DNA from: Bacterioplanes sp965233665
GTDB taxonomy: Bacteria; Pseudomonadota; Gammaproteobacteria; Pseudomonadales; Oceanobacteraceae
Direction of reading: 5' to 3'
NCBI GenBank assembly: GCA_965233665.1
Contig: CBDDTG010000009.1
Location: 1-64,000, forward strand
Length of the DNA stretch: 64,000 bases
The translations under genes and the position numbers were made by a program. Shown one piece after another: positions 50,120 to 60,200 of this stretch. A model generated the notes under the pieces. It saw only the letters and a program-made list of their open reading frames with translations, did not search any database and had not been told where the DNA came from. The first letter of the stretch is position 1; each line of letters begins with the position of its first letter.

Positions 50120-51016
50120 ATGAGCAAAGTGACAGTGAAGGGGTGCTACCGAGCCCAGGTGATCGATAATGACTTGGTCGTGCAAGACACCGGGGATCGA
50201 AGCAATTTAATCCTCGATGCGTATCTAAATTACGATTCCCCGACTCCCTGGCCCCTTTATTTGTGTATCGGGGAGGGGGTGGTTACACCACCAACGTTTA
50301 GTGATACGGACCTCTCAAACCAAATCATGTCTCGCATGTGGACAACCAGCGGAAATGATTGGCAAAACAAAGTTTCAGAGGTGCGTAGGGAAAGTGGCGG
50401 AATCATTGCTAAGGCAGCCAACTTTGTGGAATTCACAGGCTTTACTGGCAACGATGTATCGGAGTTGGGATTGAGGGTTGGAGGAGCTAGCGGAACCCTT
50501 GTGACAAGGGCATTACTGACCGATGCATCTGGTAACCCTTCCCCGGTAACGGTTACTGCCGGTCAAACCCTGAAGCTTACTTATACATTGTATTTTTGGG
50601 TTCCCTTCGTCCTAGGTTCGGGGGCAGAAACTACTCCATATGGAACGCTAAGCTGGGAAGCCGGTCTTCAAGAAAGTGAAATAAACGGTACCCAATTGAG
50701 CAGCCGTCGCCTAAAAGATCTTCTTCTGTGTAGCTACGGTGAATATGCCACCGCTATAGTAGGCGCCACCACAGACCCCGATTATCCCCATACAAGAGTC
50801 GTTGATGTGGCTGGTCGAAAAGCCACGATTCTCGTCTCAGCGCAGCGCAAAGAAACTGATCAGACTTTGGGCTACCCAGAGTTTGGGGCTAGATCGAAAA
50901 TACTTGTTCACTCACCCTCCATGGGCGGCTTGTTGAGGTGGAAGACTGACCAGCCAATTCTTCCGGCCAATTACAATTTAGTGCTCAAGTGGGAGGTGTC
51001 TTGGGGGCGTATGTGA
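50120..51016 (+). CDS. Beta-rich tail protein, paralogue B
   Basis: The 298-residue protein starts KVTVKGCYRAQVIDNDLVVQ and RSNLILDAYLN, matching the plan of the gene at 48691, with a similar central piece (FTGFTGNDVSELGLRVGGAS against FTGLSGEIAELGFKRD) and C-terminal end (ANYNLVLKWEVSW against DNDFTLRLKFEW). Probably a duplicated tail or fibre protein. Confidence 0.65.
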   Translation: MSKVTVKGCYRAQVIDNDLVVQDTGDRSNLILDAYLNYDSPTPWPLYLCIGEGVVTPPTFSDTDLSNQIMSRMWTTSGNDWQNKVSEVRRESGGIIAKAANFVEFTGFTGNDVSELGLRVGGASGTLVTRALLTDASGNPSPVTVTAGQTLKLTYTLYFWVPFVLGSGAETTPYGTLSWEAGLQESEINGTQLSSRRLKDLLLCSYGEYATAIVGATTDPDYPHTRVVDVAGRKATILVSAQRKETDQTLGYPEFGARSKILVHSPSMGGLLRWKTDQPILPANYNLVLKWEVSWGRM

Positions 51017-51654
51017 TGGCCATTCCGAGACTTGATAGCCACGGCCAAAAAGGTGAGCTCGTTCGCCCTGCAAGGTTTTTGCCCGCCGTTGACTGGCCGC
51101 ACCGGCACAGATCATTTGCATTTGGCCCGATTGATATTGGCTCAGGCACAGGTAAACCAGACCTTAGCCACGGTAACTACACCACCGGCTGGGTGGCCTA
51201 CGTCGACAATAACAACGACACCTACATGACCCGCAAGATATACAACCACTTGTGGGATAAGGATCACCGCTACCTGCTGGCGCTCACGTCTGGCGTTAAG
51301 AAAATCAGCCTCGACTTTTCGCCGGACGGTACAGTCATTCTGGGTTACTTACGCCCTGACAGCACCATGGGTGTGTGGTGGCGCAACCCAGATACCGGCC
51401 TGCCGCAGTTGCTGGACCTCGATAGTCCTGTTCAAGACATGCTGCTGTCGGTGGAAAACAAGGACGCCCAGCGCGATACGGATGTGTTCCTGTGGTATTT
51501 CAAAGGCGGTGCGCTGTATCTGCGCTTGCACTCAGAGCGCTTTGCTACGGTGCACGGCCCTTACGCTGCTGGCCTTGCCGAGCCTCAGATCATCCAAGCC
51601 GGCATCAATCACCGCTACGGCTATCAAATCGACTACCGCGACCTGCAATCATGA
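51016..51654 (+). CDS. Tail-region protein of unknown function
   Basis: ATG 51016 overlaps the previous TGA. The 212-residue protein has aromatic beta strands (GWVAYVDNNNDTYMTRKIYN, KKISLDFSPDGTVILGYLRP) like propeller or jelly-roll pieces. It precedes the large nozzle-like gene and overlaps it by four bases. Confidence 0.6.
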   Translation: MAIPRLDSHGQKGELVRPARFLPAVDWPHRHRSFAFGPIDIGSGTGKPDLSHGNYTTGWVAYVDNNNDTYMTRKIYNHLWDKDHRYLLALTSGVKKISLDFSPDGTVILGYLRPDSTMGVWWRNPDTGLPQLLDLDSPVQDMLLSVENKDAQRDTDVFLWYFKGGALYLRLHSERFATVHGPYAAGLAEPQIIQAGINHRYGYQIDYRDLQS

Positions 51655-53246
51655 AGCTGACCATTACCCAATTCGCTGGCGAGCGCCCGATTGTGGCCTC
51701 GCACCTGCTGCCTGAAAACGCAGCCACTAAAACCCTGAATGCTCGAATGGAGGGCGGTTCGCTGGTTCCCATGAAGGGAACCGGTGATACCTTGATCGAG
51801 CCTGCGCCGGATACCCAAAGCTGGGCACCGTACCCATTCCAAGGCCAGGCTCAATACATGGAGCGTACGGACGAAGCGCGTTTTGTGCGCGGCCCGCTGG
51901 CGAACGATGCCTACGACCGTGTGTATGCCGCAGGCGATGGTGAGGTGCCCGAGGTGTTTTATCGTCGTAACCACACAGGGGCGTTGCTGAGAAAACCGCT
52001 GGGCATTAAAGCACCGAACCAGGCGCTCACCATTGGCGAGTCCTCGAAAACACAAGAGCCCATCAGTCCCGAATATCAGATGGTGCGCTGCACCTATGTG
52101 TTTACCTATCTGACGGCTGAGGGTGAAGAGTCAGCACCGTCGCCGGCCAGTGAAATCGCTCAGCGATGGGATGGTGTCGGCGGGGGTGTGAACATTACGT
52201 ATCCGCCGGTGAATGACAGTCGCGCACACAAGCGCCGATTGTATCGCTCCGAAGGCGGGGGCGAATATTTGCTGGTCGGTACCTACCCAATGGTCATTCA
52301 AACAGATTGGGATTATCTGGAGGCACGCTTTTTGGGCGAACCCGTGCCAAGCGATAGCTGGAATACGCCGCCGGAACGACTGCTGGGACTAACACCTGTG
52401 GGTAGCGGCTTTTTCGCTGCCTACCATGGCAACACGCTGTATTTCTCTGAGCCGTATTACCCTCATGCTTGGCCCGTTGATTACGAGTTGGCATTCCCGG
52501 ACGACATTACTGGTATTGCTGTGATTGGCGGCGCCATATTGGTGACTACCAAGACCAATCCTTGGTTTGTGAGCGGCAGCCATCCCAGTGCCATGACGCA
52601 GAGCAGGGTGGATATTTTGGCCCCGTGCCTGAGCGATCAGGCCATGGTGGACATGGGCGACTATGCATTGTATCCATCTACCCGGGGGCTGGTGGCGGCA
52701 TCGCCTGGCAGCATCAAGGTGATCACAGGTGAGATATTCAGCCGCGAACAATGGCTTGAGAAGCAGCCAGAAACTTTCAAGGCATTTCGCTACCGCGACC
52801 AATACCTTTGCTTTGGCGCCACAGAAACCTTTCTGCTCGACCTGCAGCACGGAATCTTCCCAATATCCCTGACGGATGACCCAAACGACGTGCTGGTCAA
52901 CGCTTATTACAAGGCGGATGTCGACGTACTGTATCTGCTGATAAAGCATGCGGACGACTCGCTATCAGTTAAGACCTTCGACACCGGCGAAAACCGAACC
53001 ATGCTGTGGCGCAGCCGAGAGTTTGTCATGCCGAACCCGTCGGTGTTTTCCTCGGGCAGACTGGACGGAGACGGCAGCGTTGATTTGCAGCTGTCCGGTG
53101 ATGGGTACAGTTTTTCAAAGACGGTGACGAACGATCGGGGTTTTCGCCTGCCGTCTGGCCGCCCTCGGCGGTTGCAGATAACGCTGCAAAGCAGCGAGCG
53201 CATTAACTCGGCCACGCTGGCTAGCAGCATGGGGGAAATACTGTGA
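51651..53246 (+). CDS. Tail stabilisation/nozzle-like protein
   Basis: ATG 51651 gives 531 residues. Motifs TYVFTYLTAEGEESAPSPAS, GVNITYPPVNDSRAHKRRLY, GNTLYFSEPYYPHAWPVDYE and SRVDILAPCLSDQAMVDMGD fit proteins placed as P22 gp10-like or propeller-type tail nozzles of short-tailed phages. P22 gp10 has 472 residues. Followed by an FN3-containing gene that overlaps by four bases. Confidence 0.72.
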   Translation: MKLTITQFAGERPIVASHLLPENAATKTLNARMEGGSLVPMKGTGDTLIEPAPDTQSWAPYPFQGQAQYMERTDEARFVRGPLANDAYDRVYAAGDGEVPEVFYRRNHTGALLRKPLGIKAPNQALTIGESSKTQEPISPEYQMVRCTYVFTYLTAEGEESAPSPASEIAQRWDGVGGGVNITYPPVNDSRAHKRRLYRSEGGGEYLLVGTYPMVIQTDWDYLEARFLGEPVPSDSWNTPPERLLGLTPVGSGFFAAYHGNTLYFSEPYYPHAWPVDYELAFPDDITGIAVIGGAILVTTKTNPWFVSGSHPSAMTQSRVDILAPCLSDQAMVDMGDYALYPSTRGLVAASPGSIKVITGEIFSREQWLEKQPETFKAFRYRDQYLCFGATETFLLDLQHGIFPISLTDDPNDVLVNAYYKADVDVLYLLIKHADDSLSVKTFDTGENRTMLWRSREFVMPNPSVFSSGRLDGDGSVDLQLSGDGYSFSKTVTNDRGFRLPSGRPRRLQITLQSSERINSATLASSMGEIL

Positions 53247-54082
53247 GCCGTAGCAATCGTTTAAGGGCGATCAACCCTCAGGACCCCAGCGCTTTGCGCC
53301 AAATAGCCGAGTGGATTCAAGTGGCTGAGGGGTTGGGGGACCAGCGCAATAAGCGGCCCACGGTGACGGAAGTAGAGCAACTCATCGACGGTCGCCTGTT
53401 TGCCGAGACTAAGCCTACCGTGCCGACCGACATTGCTGTGCGTGAATCCAAGGGCAGTATCACATTGTCCTGGGCAACGCCGGCCTACGCAGGTCATGGC
53501 TACACAGATGTGTGGCGCTCGGATACCGATCAGCTAGAACATGCCCAGAGTGTTGGCCGCTCACGAGGCTCGCAGTTTCTGGATTCGAGCGTCGTGCAAG
53601 GCGAAATCTATTACTACTTTCTGCGTCACGTCAGTGCACCCACGCACGGCAACAAAGCCGGTCAATTCACTACAGGATATGTGGCTACAGCGGATGTGGA
53701 GGCGCTATACCTGGACGCCATCACCGGTGCAGTTGGCGGAGGCAGCACGGTTAATCAAAGCATTGACCTAAGCGCTGGCAACAGTCGCATTATGATCACG
53801 GCGCGGGGGTACGGTGGGAGCTATTACAACGGCACTGGCACCGAGGGCCACAAGTCGTCTGTTAGTTTTCAAATGGACGGCAGCGGTATTGGTGGAGGCA
53901 GCTGCATTGACTTGACCACCAGCTTAACTGGGCCTGCCGGCGAGCGCCGGGCCATTCATATTCTCGACGCTGCTGCGACGTTATCACCAACCCCTGGGCC
54001 GCATACTTTTTCCATCACCAATAACGCTGAACTGGGTGGTGGTTTCACGATCCAGTATTCCATTCTGGTGCTCAAGTCCTAG
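53243..54082 (+). CDS. Tail protein with fibronectin III-like domain
   Basis: The 279-residue protein has an N-terminal helical part, an FN3-like domain (~residues 60-135: VPTDIAVRESKGSITLSWAT, YTDVWRSDTDQLEHAQSVG, IYYYFLRHVSA) and a beta-rich Gly/Ser/Asn C-terminal domain (ARGYGGSYYNGTGTEGHKSS) likely exposed at the tip. Resembles the C-terminus of lambda J-like proteins. A role in host binding is inferred. Confidence 0.68.
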   Translation: MSRSNRLRAINPQDPSALRQIAEWIQVAEGLGDQRNKRPTVTEVEQLIDGRLFAETKPTVPTDIAVRESKGSITLSWATPAYAGHGYTDVWRSDTDQLEHAQSVGRSRGSQFLDSSVVQGEIYYYFLRHVSAPTHGNKAGQFTTGYVATADVEALYLDAITGAVGGGSTVNQSIDLSAGNSRIMITARGYGGSYYNGTGTEGHKSSVSFQMDGSGIGGGSCIDLTTSLTGPAGERRAIHILDAAATLSPTPGPHTFSITNNAELGGGFTIQYSILVLKS

Positions 54083-54140
54083 TGCTGGACAGTTGCGCAT
54101 AAAAGCACCAGAATATTCAAAATTGCAGTAACTATACCCC

Positions 54141-54173
54141 AGCCCGGGCGGTTTTCCGTTCCGGGCTTTTTTG
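54141..54173 (+). terminator. Terminator after the tail genes
   Basis: AGCCCGG and CCGGGCT around a 13-base loop, followed by TTTTTTGTGCCCG. Confidence 0.88.
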
Positions 54174-54191
54174 TGCCCGTAAGGAGGGTAT

Positions 54192-54806
54192 ATGGGATTT
54201 TTCGACAAGCTGGGAGACGCAGCTAGAGGGATGGGCGACATCTTTGGTGGCCCTGATGAGCCTGGAGAAACTGAGGCCGAAAAAGCCTCCGCTGAAGTGG
54301 CTGCAAAAGAGTACGACTTTGCTCGCCGGCTGGACTTTCTCAAAGATGAGTATGCCGAGCGTGTGGAGCGACTGGGCAGCCGCTCCATGCAATCTACCAT
54401 CGCTGGCAAGGCCAACGTGAACGGCCAGATCAGCAGCGCTCAGATGCGCGACCAGACAAACACAAAACTGAACAGCGCCGGCATTGATCCATCTTCAGGT
54501 CGTGCTTTGTCTACGAATAACGCTTTGGCCGCAGCGGTCGGAGAGGCCAATGGCCGAGGGCAGGGCGAATCGCAGTTTGCCCTAGATAACAGCTACCTGC
54601 GCGGTAAGCAAAACCGCATCGCCATGGACATGGGCGACAAGACTTCAGCGGTTGCCGGTCTACAAGACATTGCCGAAGCGGCCAACATCGAAGCCATTAA
54701 CGATGCTCGTAATGAGTTCAACAGCAAGGCGGCCACGGCGGGTGCTGTCGGCTCCATGGTGGGGCTAGGAGCATCATCGATGAACAAGCCTGACGGAGGA
54801 GCCTGA
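54192..54806 (+). CDS. Ejection (internal virion) protein candidate
   Basis: GGAGG lies five bases before ATG 54192. The 204-residue protein is Ala/Gly/Asn-rich and helical (RDQTNTKLNSAGIDPSSGRA, GAVGSMVGLGASS at the end). It begins the block of four genes that precede the giant protein, as in phages where several small proteins are ejected with the DNA. Confidence 0.6.
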   Translation: MGFFDKLGDAARGMGDIFGGPDEPGETEAEKASAEVAAKEYDFARRLDFLKDEYAERVERLGSRSMQSTIAGKANVNGQISSAQMRDQTNTKLNSAGIDPSSGRALSTNNALAAAVGEANGRGQGESQFALDNSYLRGKQNRIAMDMGDKTSAVAGLQDIAEAANIEAINDARNEFNSKAATAGAVGSMVGLGASSMNKPDGGA

Positions 54807-55339
54807 TGCCAACTTTGAAGCCTGGTTTTTTTAATCGTGAGCCTGACTCAGCTCTAGCCGTGGGTCTGAACTCTGTCATTGAACGTCCTGAAGCACCTGT
54901 GCCGCAGTACGACGATGCACGTCATCAGCAGCTGGCCGAAGATGGAGTGTTAATTGGCGATAGCTACAAAGACCACGACGCCGATGGTTTGCTGGCAGAC
55001 ATTCATCGGCGCGAGTGGGAGCAGTTCGAAGAGAACGACATGCCCTACATCTTCGATTTTGCTGATCAGATCGTAGGTGGTGAGTTCAACGAGCGGGCTG
55101 TCAATCAAGCTGAAGCTGGGATCAACAACGCCTTTAACCGATCCGAAGCAACCAACATGCGCCGCACCCAAGGGCTGGGGCTGGAACTGAGCCAGCGACA
55201 AATGAAAGACCGCAACCGTGACCAACATAACGCGCGTCAGGCTTCCCTAGTGGATGCCATGAACAGTGCCGATGTGGCGGCAACGGACCGCCAAACAGCC
55301 ATCATCGCAGGCACGCCCATGCCGGAGAGCCAATCATGA
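54806..55339 (+). CDS. Ejection-block protein, unknown
   Basis: The 177-residue acidic, helical protein (GEFNERAVNQAEAGINNAFN, TQGLGLELSQRQMKDRNRDQ) is not recognised. Start overlaps the previous stop by one base, and its stop overlaps the next start. Confidence 0.6.
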   Translation: MPTLKPGFFNREPDSALAVGLNSVIERPEAPVPQYDDARHQQLAEDGVLIGDSYKDHDADGLLADIHRREWEQFEENDMPYIFDFADQIVGGEFNERAVNQAEAGINNAFNRSEATNMRRTQGLGLELSQRQMKDRNRDQHNARQASLVDAMNSADVAATDRQTAIIAGTPMPESQS

Positions 55340-55575
55340 GTTACGGGTTGTTAGATGTTCAGCGCAATCTCGACCAAAGCGGTAAAGCTGGCTTGCAGGA
55401 TGCTGCCCAGCAGGAAAGCCGCCGCGAACAAGAGTGGGAGCAGATGCAACAGCAGGACAAAGCAAACCGGATGAACAGTGTGGCGACCGGCGCTGCTGCG
55501 GGTTTTGCGATAGGCGGGCCAGTTGGCGCAGTTGTCGGGGCTGGAGCGGGCTACCTGGGTTACGAGCTTTTTTGA
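55336..55575 (+). CDS. Glycine-zipper small protein of the ejection block
   Basis: The 79-residue protein has a Gln/Glu-rich charged half (DAAQQESRREQEWEQMQQQD) and a C-terminal glycine zipper (GAAAGFAIGGPVGAVVGAGA) able to enter membranes. It could help form the channel through which DNA leaves the particle; this is inferred. Confidence 0.65.
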   Translation: MSYGLLDVQRNLDQSGKAGLQDAAQQESRREQEWEQMQQQDKANRMNSVATGAAAGFAIGGPVGAVVGAGAGYLGYELF

Positions 55576-55584
55576 GGACCGATC

Positions 55585-57192
55585 ATGGCAGGCGGATACA
55601 GCACGCAAACTTTCATGGGCGGCCTGGTCGATGGGTATCGACTGGGTCAGGACATTGTCGACACAAAACGCCGGCGTAAATTTGAGGATGAGGAGCATCA
55701 GCGGCTCAAGCAGGAGCGAGAGCGCAAGCAGCGAATGGACTCGCTGCAAACAAAAATTCGCACCTATGGTGAAACCGGGAAGCGCCCCGAGGGCATGGAA
55801 GACGACCTCAAGTTCTTCAATATGCACCGGTCGTTTGATCCCGAGTTCGTTGAAAATCAAAAGGACGGTGCCGCAGGGTTGCACGCTGTTATGCAGAAGC
55901 TGCAGCAGGGCCAAGGACTGCAGGATCAAGACAACCAGTTGTTGCTGAAATCGGTCAACAAACTGTTCGAGCACCGATTTGATGAGCGCAAAGAGCAGGA
56001 CGGTAAAGCACGCTACATCTCTGGCCTACGAGAGACGCCTGATGGTCGACTTTCGTTTGAGTTAACCGTCATGGATGGCGAGGGAAAATTCTACAAAGCC
56101 CCTTTAACTAAGCGCGGTAAGTCCTTGAAAGATAAAGGCGGAGAAGATGACACGCTGGTTACTCTGACGCCTGAAAAAATGAAAGAGTTTTACCAGGCAA
56201 GTCTGGGAAAAGCGGAAATGCTGCACCGGCTGAACAAAGCCAAAGGCGACCCTGCGGCTGAAGCTGATGCCATGCACTACGCTCTGACGGGACAGCGACT
56301 GTATCAGCCGAAAGAAGCCGAGCAGCTAGACTACGACATTGTCCAGGTATGGGACGAAAAAACCGGCCGCAAGCGCAAGGCGGCAGTCGATCGAACAGGC
56401 AACATCGTTCGTTACGTCGGCGGCGCCGAGGCGCTTGATCCATCCAAAGGGGCAGGCAGTGGTGGCAGCTCAGGCGGCGGCGGTCGCCGCAGCCTTGATA
56501 GCATCATGGCGCAGTGGAACAAAGACCGCCAAGAGATTATGACGAAAATCTACGACACGCCAGAGGAGCGTGACCGTGCACTACAACAGAGGAACCAGAG
56601 CTACGCCGGCGTGCTTGGATTTGACCCTGAAATTGTCCCCATTCTTCGTCAGCAGATGGCACAACAAGGCATTTATGGCGACCCGACGATAGAAGATACT
56701 CGCCGTTTTGCCCATCTCATGATGCTGGCCCAGCAAGAACAGCAGCAAGCCAATCAACCCGGGCTAGAACTGGCACAAAGCCAGCCACAAGCATCAACCT
56801 CCCCGCCACCTGATTACTCTGATAACCCCGTTGCTGCTCAGTTTGCACAAGAAACCCAAGCGATCGAAGCCCAGATTCAAGAGCTGGAAGCCAAGAGCAT
56901 GGACCCAAATTACCCGGACAATGCTCGGCAAGATTTTGATGAGCAGGCACAGCAGTTGCGGGGAGAGCTGGAACAGCGCAGGGGGCCGTCACTCGCCGAC
57001 GCCAAGCCTGATGGTCCGATGTCTCGACGGCAGGAGATGGATCAAGTGCAAGCAGAAATGGCCCAGTTGCAGGCCGAGCTCAATGCCGCTCAGACTCAAA
57101 AAGAACGAACTGCCGTCATCAACCGCATGGTCGCACTGCAGACTGGCGCCAACTCTAATGCCCTTGGGCTCCAGCTAGCCACCGGTGGCTAA
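55585..57192 (+). CDS. Large ejection-block protein
   Basis: The 535-residue protein is highly charged and helical with coiled-coils (RRKFEDEEHQRLKQERERKQ, AQFAQETQAIEAQIQELEAK, QVQAEMAQLQAELNAAQTQK). N-terminal MAGGYSTQTFMGGLVDGYRL resembles the start of phage internal proteins. A Ser/Gly stretch (GSGGSSGGGGRRS) near residue 295 looks like a hinge. Likely an internal virion protein ejected with DNA. Confidence 0.65.
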   Translation: MAGGYSTQTFMGGLVDGYRLGQDIVDTKRRRKFEDEEHQRLKQERERKQRMDSLQTKIRTYGETGKRPEGMEDDLKFFNMHRSFDPEFVENQKDGAAGLHAVMQKLQQGQGLQDQDNQLLLKSVNKLFEHRFDERKEQDGKARYISGLRETPDGRLSFELTVMDGEGKFYKAPLTKRGKSLKDKGGEDDTLVTLTPEKMKEFYQASLGKAEMLHRLNKAKGDPAAEADAMHYALTGQRLYQPKEAEQLDYDIVQVWDEKTGRKRKAAVDRTGNIVRYVGGAEALDPSKGAGSGGSSGGGGRRSLDSIMAQWNKDRQEIMTKIYDTPEERDRALQQRNQSYAGVLGFDPEIVPILRQQMAQQGIYGDPTIEDTRRFAHLMMLAQQEQQQANQPGLELAQSQPQASTSPPPDYSDNPVAAQFAQETQAIEAQIQELEAKSMDPNYPDNARQDFDEQAQQLRGELEQRRGPSLADAKPDGPMSRRQEMDQVQAEMAQLQAELNAAQTQKERTAVINRMVALQTGANSNALGLQLATGG

Positions 57193-57249
57193 GCACCAAT
57201 CTTCAGACCGCACCAAATCCAATACAGATCATCCACGGATTAAGCATTT

Positions 57250-60200
57250 ATGAGCCAAAAACCGCCTTCCTCGCTGGGGCTAAGCCCCGAGTTGATTGAT
57301 CAAATGGCGCGCCAAGCCGCCATCGAGCGTCGCAGCCAGATTGCGCGACAGCGTGGCGAAGCAGCGCAGACAGAAAAGCAGCCGGACAACGGCCAGGGCT
57401 TTGGCGGCGACATGGTGGACGCTGCCCAGTACGGCTTAGGTCAGGCCGTAGCCGGCACCGCTGAAACCGTACATCAACTAACCGGCAGCGAAACCGCGGC
57501 AGGCATTCGCGCCGGCGCACAAGCTTGGTCTGAATCGCAAGTTGACCAGATGAGTCCCGAGGGGCGCGAGGCATTCACTGCGCCGATATTTGAATCTGAC
57601 GAGCATGGCATGGGCGTGCAAGCAGGTTCAGGCGCGACCAACTGGAAGTCGTGGACGTTACAGGCGACCTCGCTCGCCGGTCAGATTGTACCGCAGGTAT
57701 TGGGAGGCTCAGGCCTGGCCAAAGGCGGTCTAACGCTGGCTGGCAAGGTAGTGGCCCGCTCTGCGATGAAGAAGGCCGTTGCCAATGGAGCTACGAAAAG
57801 CGAAGCCGTGGCGCTGGCTAAAGATGCCGTCAAAGGCATGGTTAGCAAATACCAGGGCAAGGCCAATGTAACTGGCATGACGGCCATGGGTGCTGCGATG
57901 GCGGGCGGCATGATTGGTAATGAGGCGCGCGACGAAGTCCTAGCCATGACCGACCAAGAAATGGATGAGTCGACGGAGTTCAGTAAGCTCTATTACCAGT
58001 TTCAGGATCAGCACCCAGGCCACTCCGTCGATGATCTGCGCAATATGGCGCAGAAAACACTGGCCGAGCGCGTCGCTTCACGAGTTCAAAGCGATCCGCA
58101 GTTGATTGCCACCAACCTGTTGCTCGAAGCCACAGCCGGCAAGTATCTGGATAACCTGCTGCGCGGCGTCGGCACAGGCTCGCGCATTACCAATGCTGGT
58201 CGTCAGGCACTTGCCCAAGGTGGCACCGAGGGCTTGCAAGGTGCCAACGAGGGTTATGTCGTCAATCAGGCGATGATTGAGGAAGGCGCAGACGCCGACC
58301 GCAACCCTTGGCATGGTGTAGCTGCGCAAGGAGCGAATGAGGCAGCTATTGGTGGCCTAGTCGGCGGTATGGCGGGTGCTATTCGCAAGGGTGAGCCAGC
58401 AAGGGCGAGCAATGCTGACGCGAATGCCGGAACTACCGCTGAAGCAGAGTCAGCCACTACAGAGTCGGTGGCACAGCAAACTGGACAGCCCTCTAATGAG
58501 CCTCAGCCCACGGCGCAGCCATCACTGGAGGAAGTGGTGGCGCAGATCAAGTCAGAGCGCGGCCAGTATCGCGGCATTGACGATGATATCCGGATTGCCG
58601 AGCGCATGGGCTTTGCGGACGAAGCAGCCAGACTGCGTGCGGCTAAGCGCAACTTTGAGGTGGCGGCTGACCTGACTGCCGAAGGCGATGTTGAAAGCGC
58701 CACTCGCTTCCGTGAGCGCGGCATGGGGATTTATCGTGATGTGATGGAGGAGACGGCACCCAACTATAAGGGCAGCCTGCCCGCTGAATACGTGGCGGTG
58801 GGTGAGTTTATCGCTCGCGCTGAGCAGCTACCTGCGCCAATGGAGCGTCAGGGTGAGGTGTTTGAACCGGAGGTTGCGAAACTGGGGCATTCAACACAAG
58901 GTATTCCGGCCAGTGTTGATGCGCCGTTTTATATGGACACCACGAATGAGGCGAAGGCGGCTCGCCAACAGACAGAGACTGCCTTCACTCAGCAGCAAGG
59001 CCAGCAGCCAGGTGTGCGCCAGCCGGTGTATCCCGTGTCAGAGCGGACGACTATCCGTGAAGACATTGAGTTGGTGGACACAGTGCCGCCCGTGGCCGAG
59101 ATGGAAGAAATCCAACAGGCAGCGCTGCCGCCTGGCGGTACCATTTACGCTGGTCAGGACCGCAGTCAAGCGGAGCAGGCAAGGCAGCGCACAGAGGCCG
59201 CCTTTACTGAGCAGCAGGGAGAACAGCCTGGCACCTATGACATGACGCCCGCCAACGATGGCAGCAAGGCATTGCAGCGCCTGACAGAAGCCATTGCTCG
59301 CGTGCAAAACGTCGATAGCCGAGACGTGATGATCAAAGGCCAGCGAGGCCGTAAAGGGCGCATCAAGGTGAATGACGATTATCAGCCCGTCACGTTTAAG
59401 CTGGTCGATTTGTCAGATAACCCAGACCTGAAGCCCACCATAGGCACCGGCAGTAACCAGCCACGTGACCGCAGTCGTGCTGCCAGTACGCTGCAAATTG
59501 CGCAGATTGCCCGCAACCTAGACTTTAACGAGCTGGGCGAAAGTCCGCGCATGAGTGGCGGCGCACCCACGCTGGCGCGTGAGGGGTTATTGATTGGTGG
59601 CAATGGCCGCATGGCGGCGATACGACGCGCGTACGATCAGGGTACGGCAGACAATTATCGCGCCGAGTTGTCTCGACGCGCACGAGAATTTGGTCTGAAC
59701 CCTAACGATGTCGATAAGATGAAGCAGCCAGCCCTGGTGCGTCAGTTGGATAACGATGTTGACGTTGTGCGCTCTGCCATTGAGTCGAACAACTCCGGCA
59801 CCATGGCCATGAGTCCGCTTGAGCAGGCGGCGGCGGACAGCAAGCTGGTGGGGAAAATCCCATCCCTGACGCTCAAAGAAAACGGCTTGATTGATTGGGA
59901 AGATGCTGACAATCGCCCCGTGCTGCGCAGCTTCATTGCTGCATTGCCTGACAGCGAACAAAACGCCTTGCTGGACAGAGGCGGACAGGCAACACCTGAG
60001 GCCCGACGCCGCTTTGTGCGCATGCTGATGTATCGCGCTTATGGGCAAAGCCAGACCTTGAACAACTTAATTGAAGACACCAGCGACGATGCAAGCCGCA
60101 ACCTTATCGGAGCGCTGGAGACGCTGGCTCCACGCATTGCTCTGGTGAATCAGCAGGTACAAGACGGTGAGCTACACCCCATCAATCTGAGCGACCATGT

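Noticed and set aside
53984..54415. A 143-codon minus-strand frame across the terminator at 54141
   Set aside because: Reads antisense through two virion genes and a terminator; no ribosome site or family.
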